From Isoperla grammatica (Eukaryota > Arthropoda > Insecta > Plecoptera > Perlodidae): DNA of 64,000 nucleotides. A program made the position numbers and the translations under genes. The stretch spans positions 26,537,179 through 26,601,178 of the forward strand of contig OX246749.1 of NCBI GenBank assembly GCA_945910005.1, written 5' to 3'. This document shows positions 33,570-45,936 of the stretch, piece by piece; positions within the stretch are counted from its first letter, which is position 1, and the number at the start of each line of letters is the position of its first letter. Under the pieces are notes generated by a model. It was given only the letters and a program-made list of their open reading frames with translations. It was not told the origin of the DNA and made no database searches.

Positions 33570-34293
33570 CTAGGAAAACGCTCTGTTTGACGCGTTGATA
33601 AGCGAGCGCGTCAATATCTACGAACTTTCTTGCGAAAAGTTTTCAATGCTAATACGAACAACAATTTTAACAACAATTCAAGAATGCGCATTGCAATGAT
33701 TATTCTTATTTTCATGGCTATTATACTTTCCGACACTCTTGTATGCAGTGCAATGTGCGTTGCTAAGAATTTTCGTGGTCAGGTTTTCAACACGGTCCGC
33801 CACCGTTACTAACACTTATTGACAGCAATAGAAATGTAATGTCTGCCTCTAATACGTATCAGATCGCGTTTACATTAGTATATTCGTGACCGGACAAAAA
33901 TTTAATATCAGATAGCCACCTCATATTTTGCCGTTACTGCGTTTTAGAAAAATATTTTCGAGTAACTTTCGTGTAACTTTGCCAATACTTATCAGATCTT
34001 CATTAGATTAACATATTCGTGACCGGAAAAATCTGTAGAAAAATATGGTTCTCTCACGTTTTGCCACCATTTTGTTTCGGAAAAATATTTTGCAGTAACT
34101 ATGGTGTAACTTAACTTTTCGAACGATTTTGCCTCAAAACTATATACCTTCAATCCACATTAAGGCTTGTAGATAGTTTAAATTTCAAGTTGATCGGACT
34201 TTCCGTTCGACCGCTATCGACATACATAGAAAAAAAAAGAAAAAAAAACGAAGTGCCATAAGAGTCAAGTGAAGACGCTCGCTTCGCTCGCTT
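33570..34293 (-). mobile_element. Helentron-like element, family 1, copy C
   Basis: On the minus strand it starts AAGCGAGCGAAGCGAGCG and ends with CGCTCGCTTA, hairpin AACGC/GCGTT and TTTTCCTAG followed by T. Cassette 1 has the unoccupied intron (ATTATTCAAAATCAGTCATG). The insertion point there lies within a short T run on the minus strand, consistent with the T-T target reported for Helentron-type elements. The complete copy of the family. Confidence 0.75.
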
Positions 34294-34951
34294 TATCAGT
34301 CACGTTTGTTATGCTTGGGTCTTGGGTACGTAACTACGGGGTAGAGCTTCAAACTATGTCGAACTAAAGATATCTGCTCACTTCACACCTGCCTCCCAAT
34401 GAGCTTCGTCGAAGATGTATAATTCGTACATAATGAAACCAATTATGACACTGAAGTAGTAATTTTGTTATCTCTGTTGATTGATAAATGCTAAGTCGAG
34501 TTCGTCGCACGGATAATTTTCTGTACGGGTTCTCAGGTTTCCTGGCTAATCTAAGCTCGATGCCAACATTTCGAGTCTATCGATCGACCTTGATGTCCGA
34601 TCGACCAATACTGTAGAGGGTATGCATAAACGATAACAGTGCAGTCATTGTCGTTATCAATGTGATTGCTTTACATTGTGTAGAAAAGAGGTGTATATCT
34701 TCTGAACTTAGTCTTAGTCTTAGTCTTCGTCTAATGATGATGACAATCTGACTAAATTGCTCTGAAAAATCTGGTCAAATAAACATCAGACGGTACAAAT
34801 TTAACTGTTAAGTGTTAAAGTAAAGAATTGTGATATTTCGCTCTTTCTACATCAGTAGAAGTAGTAGTTTGACGTTGCAGCATTATTTGTCCACGTTAGG
34901 CTATACATTTCCCCAAAAATATCATACATAAATCGTTTGGTTTGGTTTCAG

Positions 34952-35019
34952 AAGCAGTAAGTGCGACTACGCCGCTTGCAGTCAGCAGCGCTACACCTGG
35001 AGCTGCCCTCCCCACATGA
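34952..35019 (+). CDS. Candidate terminal exon, cassette 2
   Basis: After acceptor TTTGGTTTCAG the phase-1 frame reads AVSATTPLAVSSATPGAALP, then T and a TGA stop at 35017-35019. Joined to exon C' it would add an Ala/Ser/Thr/Pro-rich tail of about 22 residues with no transmembrane segment, implying a secreted product unless other exons follow. AATAAA occurs about 90 bp downstream. The equivalent in cassette 1 is 20006-20058. Conservation of phase and sequence in both cassettes supports it as an exon. Confidence 0.45.
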
Positions 35020-38000
35020 AAAAAAATGTATAATATGTTTTATAAAATGTATTTCATCACAACAATGTATTATAAGTAAAATGTATTTTGATATAGATTA
35101 CTTAAAATAAATTTCCAATATGGCCCAATGTCTTATATTTAAAAAGGATTTAAAATAGATTTGAAAGCTCAATGAATTATGAACGAGTTTATTAAATGTT
35201 TATGAATCATTTTCTTAAATGAATTAATAATATACATAGGATAATGTGTTTTATTTGTATTAATTGAAACAATAATGTAAGACATTAGTGGTAATGTATT
35301 GTTCATCTATTCATGTAAAGCTATTGATAATCTATTGTGTGTAATATATTTAAAACACATTCTTTATAATGTATAAATAATCTACTTTGGAGTATTTATT
35401 CACAATGTATTATATGTAATAACTTTGAAACATGTTATGCATAACCTATTAATTATCTATTTTGGAATATATATTTTGGAATGTATTTGGTAGGTAAATT
35501 AAAATGCATTTTTTCATTCACATTACATAGCATGATTTATTTAAAAAAATATTCCTGAAAGCTACATAATAGATACACACAGTACAAAGTACAAAGTGAC
35601 ACAAGTAATAAGTAAATCTTTACCCCTTTTAATGGTTGGGAATTTTACCAAAGCAGCTTCTGAAACATAAGAAAAAATAAATATTGTAATTCAACCTCAT
35701 TCCTTGACTCTTGGCCAACCATCAGCCATACTGTAAAAAAAAAAAAAAAAAAAATAGGAATATTAAGGCTAGCACCCCTATACTCTATTCTATATACTTA
35801 ACATATTACAGTGCACGTTCCTATTACATTACATCGATTAAAAGTGGAATTTTTCATGCCTTTACTACTACTATTATTATTTACTATTACTACTATGTTT
35901 AATACTTTTAAATTTTAAGTTTAAATCCTTTTCTTTGTTTTATCTCGTATTTGTAAACTTAGGCCTACATGATACAGGTCTAAGTATTGTCTTTCTATGT
36001 CTTTAATTTCACTGTGAATACTATTCTCTGAATGCTAGTATTACATTATAAATTTATACTTTAAGTAGGCCTAAAATACTACATATTGGGAATGTTTCCT
36101 TTTAATAACCTTAATTCTATAACTATATTGTTTACCGGTATATTATATTATATTACAAATTACAACATTTTAGTCCATAAGCAGCGTAAGTTTGTTAACA
36201 AAATGCCTGATTTGTAAACCGCACCTTTTTTAAACTTGTATTTTTACACCGTCTTTAACATCAGTCTACTTACTTCCCCCAATACATTTAGCTCTAGCTA
36301 TAATTGTATTAATTGTATTATCACACAATTTTCCTTTCAAGTATGCCTTTTGTCGCCATCTGACAAAATTAAAATTGAACACTTTTTTGTAAATGGCCTG
36401 CACTCAAGTCTCCATGACTTTGCAGGCTTCTCCAACTTTGTATAAATAGCCACTTTTTAGTAACATGAATGTATTCTGTGTTGAGAATAAAAATGTTTGA
36501 AATCTGAATCTGAAATGAGCTTCGTATCACAAGATGTAGGCCTCAGTAGCGGCAAAGATTACTGACAAGGGAAAGATGTTTCATAATCATCACCATGTTA
36601 AAATATTGACTACAACCAAACAATCCTGTGCATGTGTGCAGAAAGGTTTCACAGGTTGCGAAATGTCAGCAACAATTAAAGGGGGGTGGAAGGTACTTCA
36701 TCCCCTCGTGTCTATCATTGCAAGAATCATATCCCACTAGGCACGCGGTAGATTATCACAGAGAACGGCGTTAGAGCTCCAAGCCTTTAGTGGCATTGTA
36801 GTTACTAGAAACAAAATTAATGCAGTCTTACAATAAATAAGACGTTTTGGTAATTTTACTTTTCGAGCCAGTTCCAAGACACTGATATAAGGTGTATACA
36901 AACTCGGGACAATCCTGGTTTTCACCACGGGGCTGAACGACTGGAGGCCCGGACTCATAAAGTTCCTCACGTTGTAGCACATTGGTGCAACGCGGCTTAC
37001 AGCCACATTCTGAAGAGGCGCGAAATTTTGAAACGTTTAACTTGTGGTTGCGTTTAACAAATTTTACGATAAATATGAATATTATGTAAGAAAAACATTA
37101 AAATACATAGAGCCATTTTAAACAAGATCACAGACAAGATTTATCCTCCTCCCTCCGGAAATGTTTGAGGAGGCCCGGCCTCACTTGCCTCCCCCGACCG
37201 GCCGCCACTGCGCCAATCAACCTCCATGGTTCGACCCCCCACTCAAGCCAAAATGCAAGAGTAGGACTCAGACCAAACTGCTATCAACAATCCAACTTGG
37301 GCCTCCCAAAACCCCTGACACAGCAAAGTTACCAAATTACTATTATGACCATTATGCTGTGTAAGTATTCTAATGTTAGTATTGTTGCCCTAGATTGATG
37401 GTTACACAACAGCCAGCTCAGCACCTACCTGATTGTGATCAAAACAGAGTGTTGTTTACCCATGTCACAATCAAGTAGAATAAAACTCGAAAGCGAAGGA
37501 ATCCAGGGTGAAAATGAATAAACTTTCATTTTCACACTACAATATAAACCAACTTAGCTAACTTAGTACAGTGATTCAAGTACTATTAGGAAAATAAATT
37601 ATATAGATAATACATTTTGTAATACTCTGCTACTCCCCCCTACCCGATAGATTAATGTTGGAAACGGGGTCAAGATATATATATATAATACATTTTGTGT
37701 CTCTATGAAGTTACTTTTAATTTATATCAATGTCTCCGTGTCAAGTAAATTAACCTGGTGAATGGTAAAAACTTCAGTGCGTAACGAGGGCTAATACTAT
37801 ATTTTGGATTATACCAACTGTTGTTTTTTTTGGAGAGGGGGAGGGGGAGACTTTTGATTTTCGTGATATGCTATCTATAAGGAAGAGGGGGAGTGGGTCA
37901 GTTTGGTCCAAAATTGTGTGATTTCATTTACAGACAGTCCCCTTTGAGTATGTTTCAAACTATACATACCTTCAAAAACCGATACTAGTCTGAGAAGCAA

Positions 38001-39075
38001 TGTTTGATCGAGGTACCGGTGTCCACGTAGTTTCTTCGCTAATGTTGAGGTAGGCCTAACCCCAAAAGTTTGTCATCGGAAGGCATCTGGGAAAAATAAT
38101 AAATATTGATTTCAGCAGGACTCTATAGAAGAGTGAATTCAGACTTTTGTTTAAAGGTTTTTAATAATCACAACCTGTAAAGACAAGTAGGCCTAATGCT
38201 AATTATTGTTACTGACATATTTTGTCCTTAATTTCAAAGTTACTGGTGCTTAAATGAAATATAAGTTATAAATATGTTATGTTTGTAATTCAACCAATTA
38301 CAGGCTAGATCTTAGCTAAGAGCCTTTAAGTTACAAGGTATTTAAGGCTGAATAAAAAAAATTCCCACAGATACATCACTTGCATACAATGCCAACATTG
38401 AATGCCAAATTAAATAATATGTTGTTTTATTAACACACTTTCCTGGTATCCCACTGGTTGTATTGATTTGTGTACTTGCTTATAGGCATTAGGATTAAGG
38501 TATTGTTCAGAATTCTTAACTAGTCACACTTTAATTTTTTTAAAGAAAGTTCAATCTAAAACAAGTGTAAATTTACCTACATGGTAGGCCTACCCCCGAA
38601 GGCGAATAAATGCCAACGGTAACTGCAACAGTGCTTAGGCCTAATTGTAATTTTACCTTTAGCTTAATAACACCTTTATTTGGTATTATTTGGTCGTACT
38701 GGTTCGACCTGTAGTGAATGTGCAATAAATGAATATCCATGGTCCTCAATACGGCACTAACATCGGCGTAGCGATGACTTACGTCAGCGGCCGCATTCCT
38801 GGGAATTGGCAGAATAAATCCCGGCTTATTTAAAAGTTATCCAATCGGTTAATGTCCCAAGATATAAACATTGTTAATGCAAAAACTGCTGCATGCACTC
38901 TTATAGTGGAGACAACATTAAACTTGGCAGACAGTGGTCCCCCAGTTGCAGAAGTTAGTAATTATACAGGCTACTTGTTATCTTAATTGGTCGAGATTCT
39001 CAAGACGTTGTCATTTTAATGGTATCGCCAGGATTTGTCAACACAGTCAATAAAGGAAATAATATTTCTCGATAG
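35020..39075. other. Intergenic AT-rich region
   Basis: 35020-35570 is dominated by degenerate AATGTATTTTAAAAT-type phrases. 36236-36520 ends in AATCTGAATCTGAAATGAG after AATAAAAATG and may be the 3' tail of a LINE-like element. A short AT dinucleotide run lies near 37677. No gene could be supported. The TAGGCCTA motif is frequent throughout. Confidence 0.4.
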
Positions 39076-39240
39076 GAGAGTTTCAGAAGTGGCCTAAGAT
39101 GGCGGAACCATATGATCCTTTGCGCTCGTGGTGGGCAAAACTTTGCGATTGTCAACATAGCTGTAGTAGGGATTGACGACGCAAGTGTTTACTTTTTATC
39201 ATTAAACGCCGATTCTATGACTCGTTACGAATAAAAACTA

Positions 39241-39585
39241 ATGGTAACTGATAACTCAGACCCCACTAATGTCATTATAGTTGTTTTACCTGATCCTTAT
39301 TCGCTTAAAGAGTGGTCTACAGAGGTGTTTAAGTGGCCACCAGTCAAGTTTGGTGACATTTCAGTGAATGCTAACACGAAAAATAACATGAATGCGTACA
39401 AATCACTTGAAGCTTATAATTACTTCAAGTGCGGGTTAGTGCGTGAGGTAATTTACAAGTCGCTAGGAGTAGGCGAATCTCGTGTAGGCTTGTGCTTCTT
39501 GAAATGTAAAGTGAAACCTGGCCAGAGGGTCAATGACAGGCCCCACGAACCCTGTGTTTTGGTGAATAAAACGAAAAATAAATAA
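39241..39585 (+). CDS. N-terminal exon of a SWIM/YqaJ-type uncharacterised protein
   Basis: A 114-codon frame contains KSLEAYNYFKCGLVREV and GLCFLKCKVKPGQRVNDRPH, which recall the conserved stretch preceding SWIM zinc fingers in large invertebrate families of YqaJ/SWIM proteins (EAYNYF..G, LKxxVxPxQRxND.PHEPWV). The SWIM Cys/His motif itself is not in this frame, so it would have to follow in a further exon or has been lost. A GTGAAT donor-like site near 39562 could end the exon. An AAGATGGCGG (YY1-type) motif with a 25-codon upstream frame lies at 39096-39175. Function is unknown. These families are often linked with mobile elements. Confidence 0.5.
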   Translation: MVTDNSDPTNVIIVVLPDPYSLKEWSTEVFKWPPVKFGDISVNANTKNNMNAYKSLEAYNYFKCGLVREVIYKSLGVGESRVGLCFLKCKVKPGQRVNDRPHEPCVLVNKTKNK

Positions 39586-39873
39586 ATAAAAACAAAACTC
39601 GTAGCAACCTTGGACTGCTGGCGCACAGGCCTACTTTGTAGGCTAATACCATTGAGTTTGTTAGCCAACAAACTCAATGCTAATACATTTTAAGTTACCA
39701 GACCCTAGGCGCCTAGGCCTAAGCCATGCCTAATGAAACATAACCCCAAAAATACACACCCCAAATAATGTTGATACACAATGCAAGATAGGCTAGGCCT
39801 AGCAGAAAACTCATTTCATTCGTTCCATCGCATTACGTCTACATTACCAAAGCACTAAAGCCTACGTGTAGGC

Positions 39874-40062
39874 CTAGCCTAAGCTATTACAAAAATGTTT
39901 AGAACAGATGCGTGAATGTGAGCTGGGTTCCCAGCCTTTTCGTTTTATGGCTGCAACCCAAGCATTTTTCTTCTTCACATCCTTTGGAAAACGATAAAAA
40001 CTTATGTTCGAACGCGTCTGTGAGCGATTTGCGCAGCCAAATGCTACACAGTTCTGAGGCAT
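39874..40062 (-). CDS. THAP-type zinc-finger exon
   Basis: The minus-strand frame begins MPQNCVAFGCANRS, the usual THAP start (MPxxCxxxxC), followed by FYRFPKD, W in NAWVAAIKRKGW, and CSKHF, completing the C2-CH zinc ligand set and the FP/W core positions. The frame then runs into a stop after about 62 residues, just past a GTAATA donor-like site, so this is most likely a first exon coding only the DNA-binding domain. THAP domains bind DNA in transcription factors and P-element-type transposases. The short length and convergent neighbour leave open whether it is a host gene or transposon-derived. Confidence 0.75.
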   Translation of the reverse strand: MPQNCVAFGCANRSQTRSNISFYRFPKDVKKKNAWVAAIKRKGWEPSSHSRICSKHFCNSLG

Positions 40063-40176
40063 TTCGTTTAAAATTCACGTTTTCCTATGTAATTCTATGG
40101 CGCCATTCAATGTTTTGCCCACCAGTGGGCGTTGACAAGAAGAGTGACAGCGGACGTGACGTCATGTGAAACTCTC

Positions 40177-40682
40177 GTATTGTAATGTATAACCTGTTTG
40201 ACAACAACAATAAAACTTTCAACTTTCAAGTATGTGATTTGTTTCTGGTTGCTATGGAGTTGAGTGTATGTGAGTTAAACCAACCAGGTTCGGCGAAGAC
40301 ATTGTTTTGATGCAACCAGTGTCTGCCTCCCCACACTTACTTAATGAGAATCCTGTGGACATTGACAATGCGATTGAAAATGTGTACACTGTACAGTGTT
40401 TGTACGGATGGCGCTCAAATATTCCAAATTTGTTCTGTACGCAGTCGATTTTTAATAATGGTCAACGGATCGCCGGCTGTGTTTTCAAAACTCACCCGCA
40501 TACATCGAAATGCGGTAGATTTGCCGAGATTAATCATGAAGCTAGCCAACTGCCACGGCACCACACCCGTAATATACCTAGTTAGTCACCTGAAGAGGGG
40601 CACATCACTCTATAACATGGATATCACAACAAATTATTATTATTATCTTGCCTTGTTTAGGCTATTAACTTTAAATAGTAAA
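40177..40682. other. No recognised gene
   Basis: Overlapping frames at 40307-40585 and 40344-40772 have no domain I recognise. AATAAAAC near 40210 could be a poly(A) signal for something upstream. Confidence 0.3.
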
Positions 40683-41168
40683 TGTACACATTGGGTGTCC
40701 GCTCGGAAAGCGATAAAAAGGCGATCGTGGTGGCTACTGGAAACAAGTGGTGGGGAAATGTGCCCAAAGTAGTGGAAAATCGTGGAATGGCGAGTGGAAG
40801 TAGTAGAAATGTCGGGAAATACGTTGCGGAAGAGGAATGGGTGGCCATTAGTAGCAGCCATGTTGACATGAAACAAGGTGTTACCAACCATTGAAAGAAC
40901 GCTAACCCGGTTTGGGGGATGTAACCTCTCCCCTAAGCTTGAACTACTCGTTGGTAGACCTGCACACCGGCAGCAAAAGGATCATGGCGTCAATGTACCA
41001 CCCAGCCAAACGTTGTTTTATATCGTCGAGAAATGCAGTTTATAATGTTTTAGCGGACACAAAACCTTGTTTGGGCGCATATTACACATTCTTCTGTGTA
41101 GTGATAAGTGTTTCAAGAACTTTTCGGGTATTGAAATGTGAAAACGGAGCGGACACCCAATGTGCACA
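40683..41168. mobile_element. 486-bp inverted-repeat element
   Basis: Left arm starts TGTACACATTGGGTGTCCGC at 40683. The right arm (41147-41168) is its reverse complement with one mismatch over 22 bp. No transposase. Flanks do not show an obvious duplication. Frames inside are not supported as genes. Confidence 0.55.
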
Positions 41169-41513
41169 ATACCGTAATTGTTTTGCTGGCTTGGTTGCCT
41201 TAAAACCACCTCCAAGTCCCTTTTCTCTCTAGATAAATGGATGAGTGTGAGAGCTTGTAAATGAATTCTTGTGAGACATTCGGAGTCCACCCGCAGATGG
41301 TCGCCAACGATAATTGCTTCGGTGAGGGCTGTTGAAAAATGTTCTATCGCAACGCTTTGTCGTGCGTGGCCTAGCCTGAGGTGCTGAAGAGCCGACGTGA
41401 TACATATTTTATACAGTTGCCTAGTGGAGCCAAACTAATAAAAAACAAACTGCTACCGTTGATTGAGTAATATAGGGTAGAGACCCCAATCCATCGGCAG
41501 TTTGTCAACCGCC

Positions 41514-41676
41514 TTTTACTGCCCAACATGCTTTAGTGAAGTTCACCAAGCAACGCTATGACGGAGCCTGATTGTTCGGCTACTTCACAGAAGATATACG
41601 AAGACAGCCTAAAACTCCGTCATCGCTTCGCTTGGCAAACTTCTACTCCCTGACTAAAGCATGTTGGGCAGTAAAA
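41514..41676. mobile_element. Foldback MITE
   Basis: TTTTACTGCCCAACATGCTT at the left and its reverse complement at the right (41654-41676) enclose a 163-bp unit. Further inward GACGGAG and CTCCGTC also pair, so most of it can fold on itself. Confidence 0.6.
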
Positions 41677-41681
41677 TAATT

Positions 41682-43070
41682 AGATGAGCGTAGCGAAGCG
41701 GAGTGAATCTCTCCATACAACTCGATCGGCACTTTGTCTGTGTGTGTGTGTGTGTGTTCGCCAAATTTTGTTCGTCGCGCACAGGTCAAACGGCTTGACG
41801 GATTTGGCTGACATTTTCTGTCAACATTTGTGACTACTAAACTCGATGCTGTTAACATAACCAGCAATATTCGTCAAGATGCCAACCTACAAAAAATTAA
41901 TTACTAAAAAACAAAAATTGTTTATTTATTTAATTAAATGAAAACTTACAAACATATTTAAATAATGTTTCACTTGTAGATTCACATCAACGGTGCCAAC
42001 ACTTAACAAAAGTTTCAAAATTGTAAGTTTACCCGTCATGTCATAAAAAAATATTGTTTATTTACAACAATAATTTCTTCGTTTTTACAGTGTTTCACCG
42101 ATATCATTCGCATTTGCGGATCTTTTCAGTTAGATGCACATAGTAAACACAAAAAATACGTACGCAATCATACCTTTCTCAAAAATATTTGGAATCTTGA
42201 TAGCTGTCACAAAAAGGCTACAATGACGTAAGATGCCAACCTACAAAAAATAAGTTACTGAAAAACATGTTTTTTAATTTATTTAATTAAATTAAAAATT
42301 ACACGCGGATATAAATGATTGTTTGCATGTATATCCACATCAATAGTACTAACACTCGACAATAGTTTCAAAACCGTAGCTTTAACCGCCATGTTGTAAC
42401 AAAATATTGTTTATTTACGGCAGACATTTTCTTCATTTTTACAGTGTTCCACCGATATGATTCGCATTTGCGGACCATTGAAGTTAGATGCACATAGTAT
42501 GCTGCCGAAATGGCTTACGCAGTCAGACCTTTCTCACTATGTATTTCGAATTTTGATAGCTATCATAGAATGGGTACAATGACGAGTTATGTTTTATGAC
42601 TTTCACGGCAAACATGCAGAAAATAACAAACAACTTAGTCGACAAATTAAAAAGCTATTATTATTGTAGTTTAAATGCGAGTTATTGTATGATTAAACAA
42701 TATTACATTTTAGATATAGTCTGTATCTACATTATGGAACTTTCCATACACAGATAGGTTTGATAGTTTATGACTTAAAGCCTGTTGAGTAGACCACGAT
42801 CGAATGAAATTATGCTGAAATTCATTGAAAAATCAACTCAAAGGTTTTGATTTATTTAAAGAAAATACTATGTCCTGCATTTATAAGCAACATATCAAGA
42901 AATAATATACACAAGTTATAAGATTGTAGCTTGATCCGCCATCTTGTAAAAAAATCATGTTTATTATAAAGGTATTTTAAAAAAAAATAGTAATATGATA
43001 TGCAAATGATTTTTTTGATTTGATACATTGAAAAAAATCGCTCATCTGTCAACGCGGAGCGTTTTCCTAG
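41682..43070 (+). mobile_element. Helentron-like element, family 2
   Basis: 5' end AGATGAGCGTAGCGAAGCGG. Subterminal inverse CGCTCATCT at 43039-43047, then hairpin AACGC-GGA-GCGTT and TTCCTAG ending at 43070 before T. The 3' terminus is shared with family 1, but the 5' end and body differ. The body holds two diverged copies of a unit of about 355 bp (CCAACCTACAAAAAATTA at 41882, CCAACCTACAAAAAATAA at 42237). No Rep-helicase. Confidence 0.7.
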
Positions 43071-43689
<619 letters not shown>

Positions 43690-43849
43690 TAAGGCGGTAG
43701 ACAAACTGCCGATTGCGCTGCGACTCTACCCTATATTACTCACTCAACGGTTCTACTGCTAACGTACGTTCCTGAATAAAACTATCGTTTCTACGTCATA
43801 CTATAATATTATGAGACTTTTTTATGATTCATTTCTTTCCATTGACAGT

Positions 43850-44240
43850 CTGTTATTAAGCCGGTTCCCATACGAACACCGAAGTTAAGCAACCTCGGGC
43901 TAGGTCAGGAGGTGGATGGATGACCACTCTCCTCTGAAACTCTAGTTGCCGTTGGTTAGAGCGGATTGGAGGGTTCGAAAGCTTGTGTAATAGCTTCGTT
44001 CTCCTCGTCAACTGCTCGGCAGACCAGGTTAGTGGTGGAACCTATATCATTGGTCAAAGTTACGCCGTCCTTTCGAATGGGACGTAAAGCCGATGGTCCC
44101 CTTTGTACTAATCAACAGGAGTAGGCTACGTGCCAGTACCAGGTATCCCCTTCTCCCTTCCACATTATTATTCATCAATCATCACTCATCAGGCTAAAGA
44201 GGGCCTTGTGCCTTACACTGTGCTTAATTATAATAAAATA
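43850..44240 (+). mobile_element. 5S rRNA-derived SINE
   Basis: The head at about 43862-43945 matches the internal promoter region of 5S rRNA: CACCGAAGTTAAGCAACCTC, GGGCTAGGTCAGGAGGTGG, then TGGATGACC. A body follows with GGGACGTAAAGCCGATGGTC, a motif common in invertebrate SINE cores, and an AT-rich tail (ATAATAAAATAAATAAATGA). It is too diverged outside the control region to be a 5S gene. Confidence 0.75.
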
Positions 44241-44394
44241 AATAAATGATGTACGTCATTGACCTATGACATTGATAGCGTTTTTTGCCTTCATCAATAT
44301 TTGCGTTCGAGAATAACAACTTTTTTCATCTCGAGACCATCGACCTTTGAGTATAAACTCAGGGCAGAGAACCAACGTTAGTGGTTGTTTGCCT

Positions 44395-45795
44395 ACCACG
44401 TCGTACCGGGTAGTGTATGGCTACCCGTGGTAGTCGGGTAGTATAATCTCACCAGCATGCGCGGTGATCTTCTACTAGCCAACAAGCGTAAGTGAGGCTG
44501 TACGAGGCGGTGGACAAACTGCCACGTCATACCGGTCAACGTATGGTAGTCGGGTAGTATAATCTCGCCAAGCATGCGCGGTGATCTTCTACTAGCCAAC
44601 AAGCGTAAGTGAGGCTGTACGAGGCGGTGGACAAACTGCCACGTCGTACCGGTCAACATATGGTAGTCGGGTAGTATAATCTCGCTAAGCATGCGCGGTG
44701 ATCTTCTACTAGCCAACAAGCGTAAGTGAGGCTGTACGAGGCGGTGGACAAACTGCCACGTCGTACCGGTCAACATATGGTAGTCGGGTAGTATAATCTC
44801 ACAAAGCGTGCGCGGTGATCTTCTTCTTGCCAACAAGCGTAAGTGAGGCTGTACGAGGCGGTGGACAAACTGCCACGTCGTACCGGTCAACGTATGGTAG
44901 TCGGGTAGTATAATCTCGCTAAGCATGCGCGGTGATCTTCTACTAGCCAACAAGCGTAAGTGAGGCTGTACGAGGCGGTGGACAAACTCCCACGTCATAC
45001 CGGTCAACGTATGGTAGTCGGGTAGTATAATCTCGCCAAGCATGCCCGGTGATCTTCTACTAGCCAACAAGCGTAAGTGAGGCTGTACGAGGCGGTGGAC
45101 AAACTGCCACGTCGTACCGGGTCAACGTATGGTAGTCGGGTAGTATAATCTCGCCAAGCATGCGCAGTGATCTTCTACTAGCCAACAAGCGTAAATGGGG
45201 CTGTACGAGGCGGTGGACAAACTGCCACGTCGTACCGGGTCAACGTATGGTAGTCGGGTAGTATAATCTCGCCAAGCATGCACGGTGATCTTCTAGCCAA
45301 CAAGCGTAAATGGGGCTGTACGAGGCGGTGGACAAACTGCCACGTCGTACCGGGTCAACGTATGGTAGTCGGGTAGTATAATCTAGCCAAGCATGCGCGG
45401 TGATCTTCTAGCCAACAAGCGTAAGTGAGGCTGTACGAGGCGGTAGACAAACTGCTACGTCATACCGGTCAACGTATGGTAGTCGGGTAGTATAATCTAG
45501 CCAAGCATGCGCGGTGATCTTCTACTAGCCAACAAGCGTAAGTGAGGCTGTACGAGGCGGTGGACAAACTGCCACGTCATACCGATCAACGAATGGTAGT
45601 CGGGTAGTATAATCTCGCCAAGCGTGCGCGGTGATCTTCTACTAGCCAACAAGCGTAAGTGAGGCTGTACGAGGCGGTGGACAAACTGCCACGTCGTACC
45701 GGGTCAACGTATGGTAGTCGGGTAATATAATCTCACTAAGCATGCGCGGTGATCATGTAACCAACACGAGGCGCTAGACAAACTTGTACTGGCGT
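44395..45795. repeat. 117-bp satellite, about 11-12 units
   Basis: GAGGCGGTGGACAAACTGCC recurs about every 117 bp, with GGTAGTCGGGTAGTATAATC and CGCGGTGATCTTCTACTAGC in each unit. A 225-codon reverse frame of repeated 39-residue blocks exists because 117 is divisible by three. I see no coding signature. Edge units are degenerate. The motif GGCGGTRGACAAACTGCC links it to the inverted repeats at 41500 and 43692. Confidence 0.92.
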
Positions 45796-45936
45796 TGTAG
45801 CTCTACCCAACGTAAGTGGTCTTATACTCAAGGCACAGACAGCGGATTCCGTTATCTGCGCTCAAAGCTTCCGCCAAGGCGCAATAACTAAAGAAACTAA
45901 AAAAATTATCTGTATTCCACTCAATAAAGAATAAGT

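Larger units (their letters stand above)
39076..40176. mobile_element. Possible THAP/SWIM-bearing element bounded by weak inverted repeats
   Basis: GAGAGTTTCA at 39076 and TGGTGGGCAAAAC at 39129 recur in reverse at 40167-40176 and 40112-40124, with nearly identical spacing (53 and 52 bp). Between them lie a SWIM-type ORF on plus and a THAP exon on minus, converging. THAP domains are the DNA-binding part of P-element-like transposases, so a transposon origin is plausible. The inverted repeats are short and broken, and the call is tentative. Confidence 0.35.

Noticed and set aside
43855..43960. Functional 5S rRNA gene
   Set aside because: Only the internal control region is well kept; the ends do not form the 5S helix and a SINE body follows.
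44393..45070. 225-codon reverse frame of 39-residue repeats
   Set aside because: The 117-bp satellite unit is a multiple of three, so a frame stays open by arithmetic. No start context, domain or similarity in neighbouring degenerate units.
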